Shown here: positions 35,906 to 37,738 of the stretch, piece after piece
How the letters are laid out: every line of letters starts with the position of its first letter
How positions within the stretch are numbered: the first letter of the stretch is position 1
From: Candidatus Endobugula sertula
Lineage (GTDB): Bacteria; Pseudomonadota; Gammaproteobacteria; Pseudomonadales; Cellvibrionaceae
NCBI GenBank assembly: GCA_001723645.1
Contig: MDLC01000032.1
Coordinates: 1 to 37,738 of the forward strand
Reading direction: 5' to 3'
DNA: 37,738 nt
The notes under the pieces: generated by a model
Seen by the model: only the letters and a program-made list of their open reading frames with translations
What the model was told of the DNA's origin: nothing
Databases searched by the model: none
Made by a program: the position numbers and the translations under genes

Positions 35906-37363
35906 ATGCATTTCTCATCACTACCCTGGATTCAACATTTTCGGACCTTAGGTAATGATTTCTTTAGTCCAGTAGAAGCCTCTCCACTGAGTGCCCCCTA
36001 TTGGGTTCACATTAATGAACAGGTTGCCAATCTATTGGGGACATCTGCTCGGGCAATCAATAATACATCCAACTTAAATATCTTTAGTGGCAAAGAAAAA
36101 CTGACGCCCTATGGGAATATTGCGATGGTCTATGCTGGCCATCAATTTGGTGGCTATTCACCACGACTAGGGGATGGTCGCGGTTTACTCATAGGCCAGT
36201 TATTGATAAACGATAGCATTCTGGACCTCTACTTAAAGGGAACTGGAAAAACGCCTTATTCTCGATTTGGTGATGGTCGCGCAGTATTGCGCTCCAGCAT
36301 ACGAGAATATTTAGTCGGTGAAGCGATGCATGCACTGCATATTCCCACTGCACGAGCGCTTTGCATAATAGGTAGTGATGATTCTGTTATCCGTGAAACG
36401 ATCGAGACAGCAGCAATAGTAGCACGAATAGCAAATACCCACATTCGCTTTGGACATTTTGAATATTTCCATTACAAGCAACAGTTTAAGCAAGTCAAAC
36501 AACTGGCTGACCATGTGATTCAACAATTCCTGCCTGAACAACGCGCCCATTCTAATCCTTATTTAGCGCTATTTAATTATGCCGTAGCTCAAACAGCGAT
36601 GATGATCGCGAAATGGCAAAGCGTTGGTTTTACCCATGGTGTTATGAATACCGATAATATGTCCATTATCGGTGAAACTATCGATTACGGCCCCTATGGT
36701 TTTCTAGACGATTATGAACCTGGATTTATTAGTAATCATTCAGATCACTATGGACGATACGCCTTTGACCAACAACCCAGCATGGGTTTATGGAATCTTC
36801 AGGCTCTGGCAGAGTCTTTATCATCACTCATCACTACAGAAGAACTCAAAACCGCTTTGGCGGAATACGAGCCCCTATTAGTGAAACATTACGCCGAATT
36901 AATGCGAAAAAAACTGGGCTTATATCGAGAGCATGATGATGATCAGTCCATTTGTGCCAATCTGTTACAACTCATGGCTAAAGATAAAGTCGATTACACC
37001 ATATTTTTTCGACGACTCTGCGACTTCCAGGTCAATAAGATCAATACCCCATTGGCAGCGTTATTTTCCCAACAGAAATCATGGCGTCAGTGGCAATCCC
37101 AATATACTCAACGGCTTGCTTTGGAAACACAAACAGATAAACAACGTCAGCAACTTATGAAGCAAACCAATCCGAAATATATTCTACGTAACTATTTGGT
37201 GCAACGAGCGATTGAACAAGCACAACAAGATAAAGACTTTTCCGAGATAGATCGACTCATGACTCTGGTTCAAGCACCGTTTGAAGAGCATCCAGAATAT
37301 GAACACTATGCCGTCTTACCTTCTGTCACCAATAAGCACTTACCAGTGAGTTGCTCCAGTTAA
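35906..37363 (+). CDS. selO: Protein AMPylase SelO (YdiU family), 485 aa
   Basis: A pseudokinase-fold enzyme that transfers AMP to Ser/Thr/Tyr of proteins, with a role in redox homeostasis known in E. coli and eukaryotes. Family hallmarks are YAGHQFGGYSPRLGDGRG, LKGTGKTPYSRFGDGRAVLRSSIREYLVGEAMHAL, and the metal/catalytic region FTHGVMNTDNMSIIGETIDYGPYGFLDDY. The C-terminus ends VSCSS; in many eukaryotes the Cys position is selenocysteine, but here it is TGC-Cys. Length and start (ATG at 35906) fit the family. The gene stands alone. Confidence 0.95.
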   Translation: MHFSSLPWIQHFRTLGNDFFSPVEASPLSAPYWVHINEQVANLLGTSARAINNTSNLNIFSGKEKLTPYGNIAMVYAGHQFGGYSPRLGDGRGLLIGQLLINDSILDLYLKGTGKTPYSRFGDGRAVLRSSIREYLVGEAMHALHIPTARALCIIGSDDSVIRETIETAAIVARIANTHIRFGHFEYFHYKQQFKQVKQLADHVIQQFLPEQRAHSNPYLALFNYAVAQTAMMIAKWQSVGFTHGVMNTDNMSIIGETIDYGPYGFLDDYEPGFISNHSDHYGRYAFDQQPSMGLWNLQALAESLSSLITTEELKTALAEYEPLLVKHYAELMRKKLGLYREHDDDQSICANLLQLMAKDKVDYTIFFRRLCDFQVNKINTPLAALFSQQKSWRQWQSQYTQRLALETQTDKQRQQLMKQTNPKYILRNYLVQRAIEQAQQDKDFSEIDRLMTLVQAPFEEHPEYEHYAVLPSVTNKHLPVSCSS

Positions 37364-37471
37364 ACCAACCCATAAAAAATCATACAATTTCCCCCCCTCC
37401 CCTCTCACAGCAGAATATTTTTGAACTACACTTAAAATCAGTACTCGCGTTTATTCAGACCAAGGTTATTT

Positions 37472-37684
37472 ATGAGCTACAATTCATGCTACGCACAATC
37501 TATCGCGGATCAGCTTAATATAGCGGTTGCATCAGGAAACATTGAGGTCCCAGTCTTGCCTGATGTTGCCCATCAGGTTCTCCTACTCACGCAAAATGAT
37601 GAATCCGATATACAGCAATTAGCCAAAATTATTCAATCAGACCCCACTCTTGGCGGACATGTTGCATATTCCACTCCAAGATGA
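37472..37684 (+). pseudogene. HDOD-domain protein, truncated after about 65 residues
   Basis: From ATG at 37472 the frame reads like the start of an HDOD signalling protein: GNIEVPVLPDVAHQVLLLTQNDESDIQQLAKIIQSDPTLGGHV. The family would continue with a line like RxANSA; instead the frame reads AYSTPR and stops at 37682. The break near 37660 coincides with sequence that resembles an IS21-family end, so I infer disruption by insertion. The rest of the gene should lie outside the window. Confidence 0.65.
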
Positions 37685-37738
37685 ACACCTTCTCCAATTG
37701 AAAATGATCACCCCCTGCGATTAAACGTGATCAGTCTC
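37660..37738. mobile_element. Possible left end of an IS21-family element (partial)
   Basis: From 37660 the sequence begins TGTTGCATATTCCACTCCAA and contains repeated blocks such as ATGAACACC and TGATCACC, then GTGATCAG. From memory, such short repeated TGA(A/T)CACC blocks occur in the multiple terminal repeats of IS21-family elements. No transposase is within the window, so this is tentative. Confidence 0.4.

Noticed and set aside
35729-35911. 60-codon minus-strand frame upstream of selO
   Set aside because: No ribosome site, no family resemblance, and overlap with the selO start; treated as chance.
1-37738. CRISPR array, rRNA or tRNA genes
   Set aside because: No regularly spaced direct repeats and no recognisable rRNA or tRNA sequence were seen by eye; a tRNAscan-SE run would be decisive.

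Overview
The window looks like a chromosome segment of a marine-type gammaproteobacterium, probably in the Oceanospirillales/Hahellaceae area. This rests on moderate-to-low GC, the uvrA / MFS / ssb arrangement known from Pseudomonas-like genomes, a pilA-pilBCD-coaE type IV pilus locus, and a csiR-csiD-lhgO glutarate locus. The genus is inferred; no rRNA or tRNA gene is visible to fix it.

Left end (1-4740): tail of a genomic island. A large XPD/DinG-like helicase and a small coiled-coil protein lie downstream of two fragments of tyrosine-recombinase-type integrases. The fragments appear fused by a deletion and carry further nonsense mutations. The island abuts the terminator of ssb. Core block (4800-9750): ssb and an MFS transporter on the minus strand, uvrA on the plus strand. 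9750-12980: a fossil of an adenylate-forming (AMP-binding) enzyme, a divergent ArgJ-like acetyltransferase outside any arg operon, a GcvA-like LysR gene whose start codon appears to be ATC, and a DUF1127 gene.

Catabolic block (13130-17930): csiR (GntR repressor), csiD (glutarate 2-hydroxylase), lhgO (L-2-hydroxyglutarate oxidase) and convergent gabD (succinate semialdehyde dehydrogenase). Together these would convert glutarate to L-2-hydroxyglutarate and then to 2-oxoglutarate, with gabD feeding succinate into the TCA cycle. A strong promoter overlapping a palindrome sits between csiR and csiD. 18200-19300: an isolated lysis cassette (GH108 endolysin and a frameshifted holin-like gene) with no other phage genes. 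19425-25488: the NAD-dependent molybdenum formate dehydrogenase operon fdsG-fdsB-fdsA-fdhD-fdsD on the minus strand.

25670-26250: IS remnants of two families. 26565-32006: type IV pilus assembly locus, with pilA divergent from pilB-pilC-pilD, then coaE. 32007-33490: decayed DNA including a clear AbiEii-type toxin pseudogene with three in-frame stops. 33400-35550: a LexA-box-preceded gene for an unknown 135-residue protein, an AlgP-like Lys/Ala-rich histone-like gene with DNA tandem repeats and a strong terminator, and an unknown exported protein. 35906-37363: selO (protein AMPylase). The right edge is the start of an HDOD gene that loses its frame where sequence resembling an IS21-family end begins.

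I found no convincing complete undescribed system. The best candidates for follow-up are the helicase on the island remnant, the LexA-controlled 135-residue gene next to the histone-like gene, and the ATC-start LysR gene.
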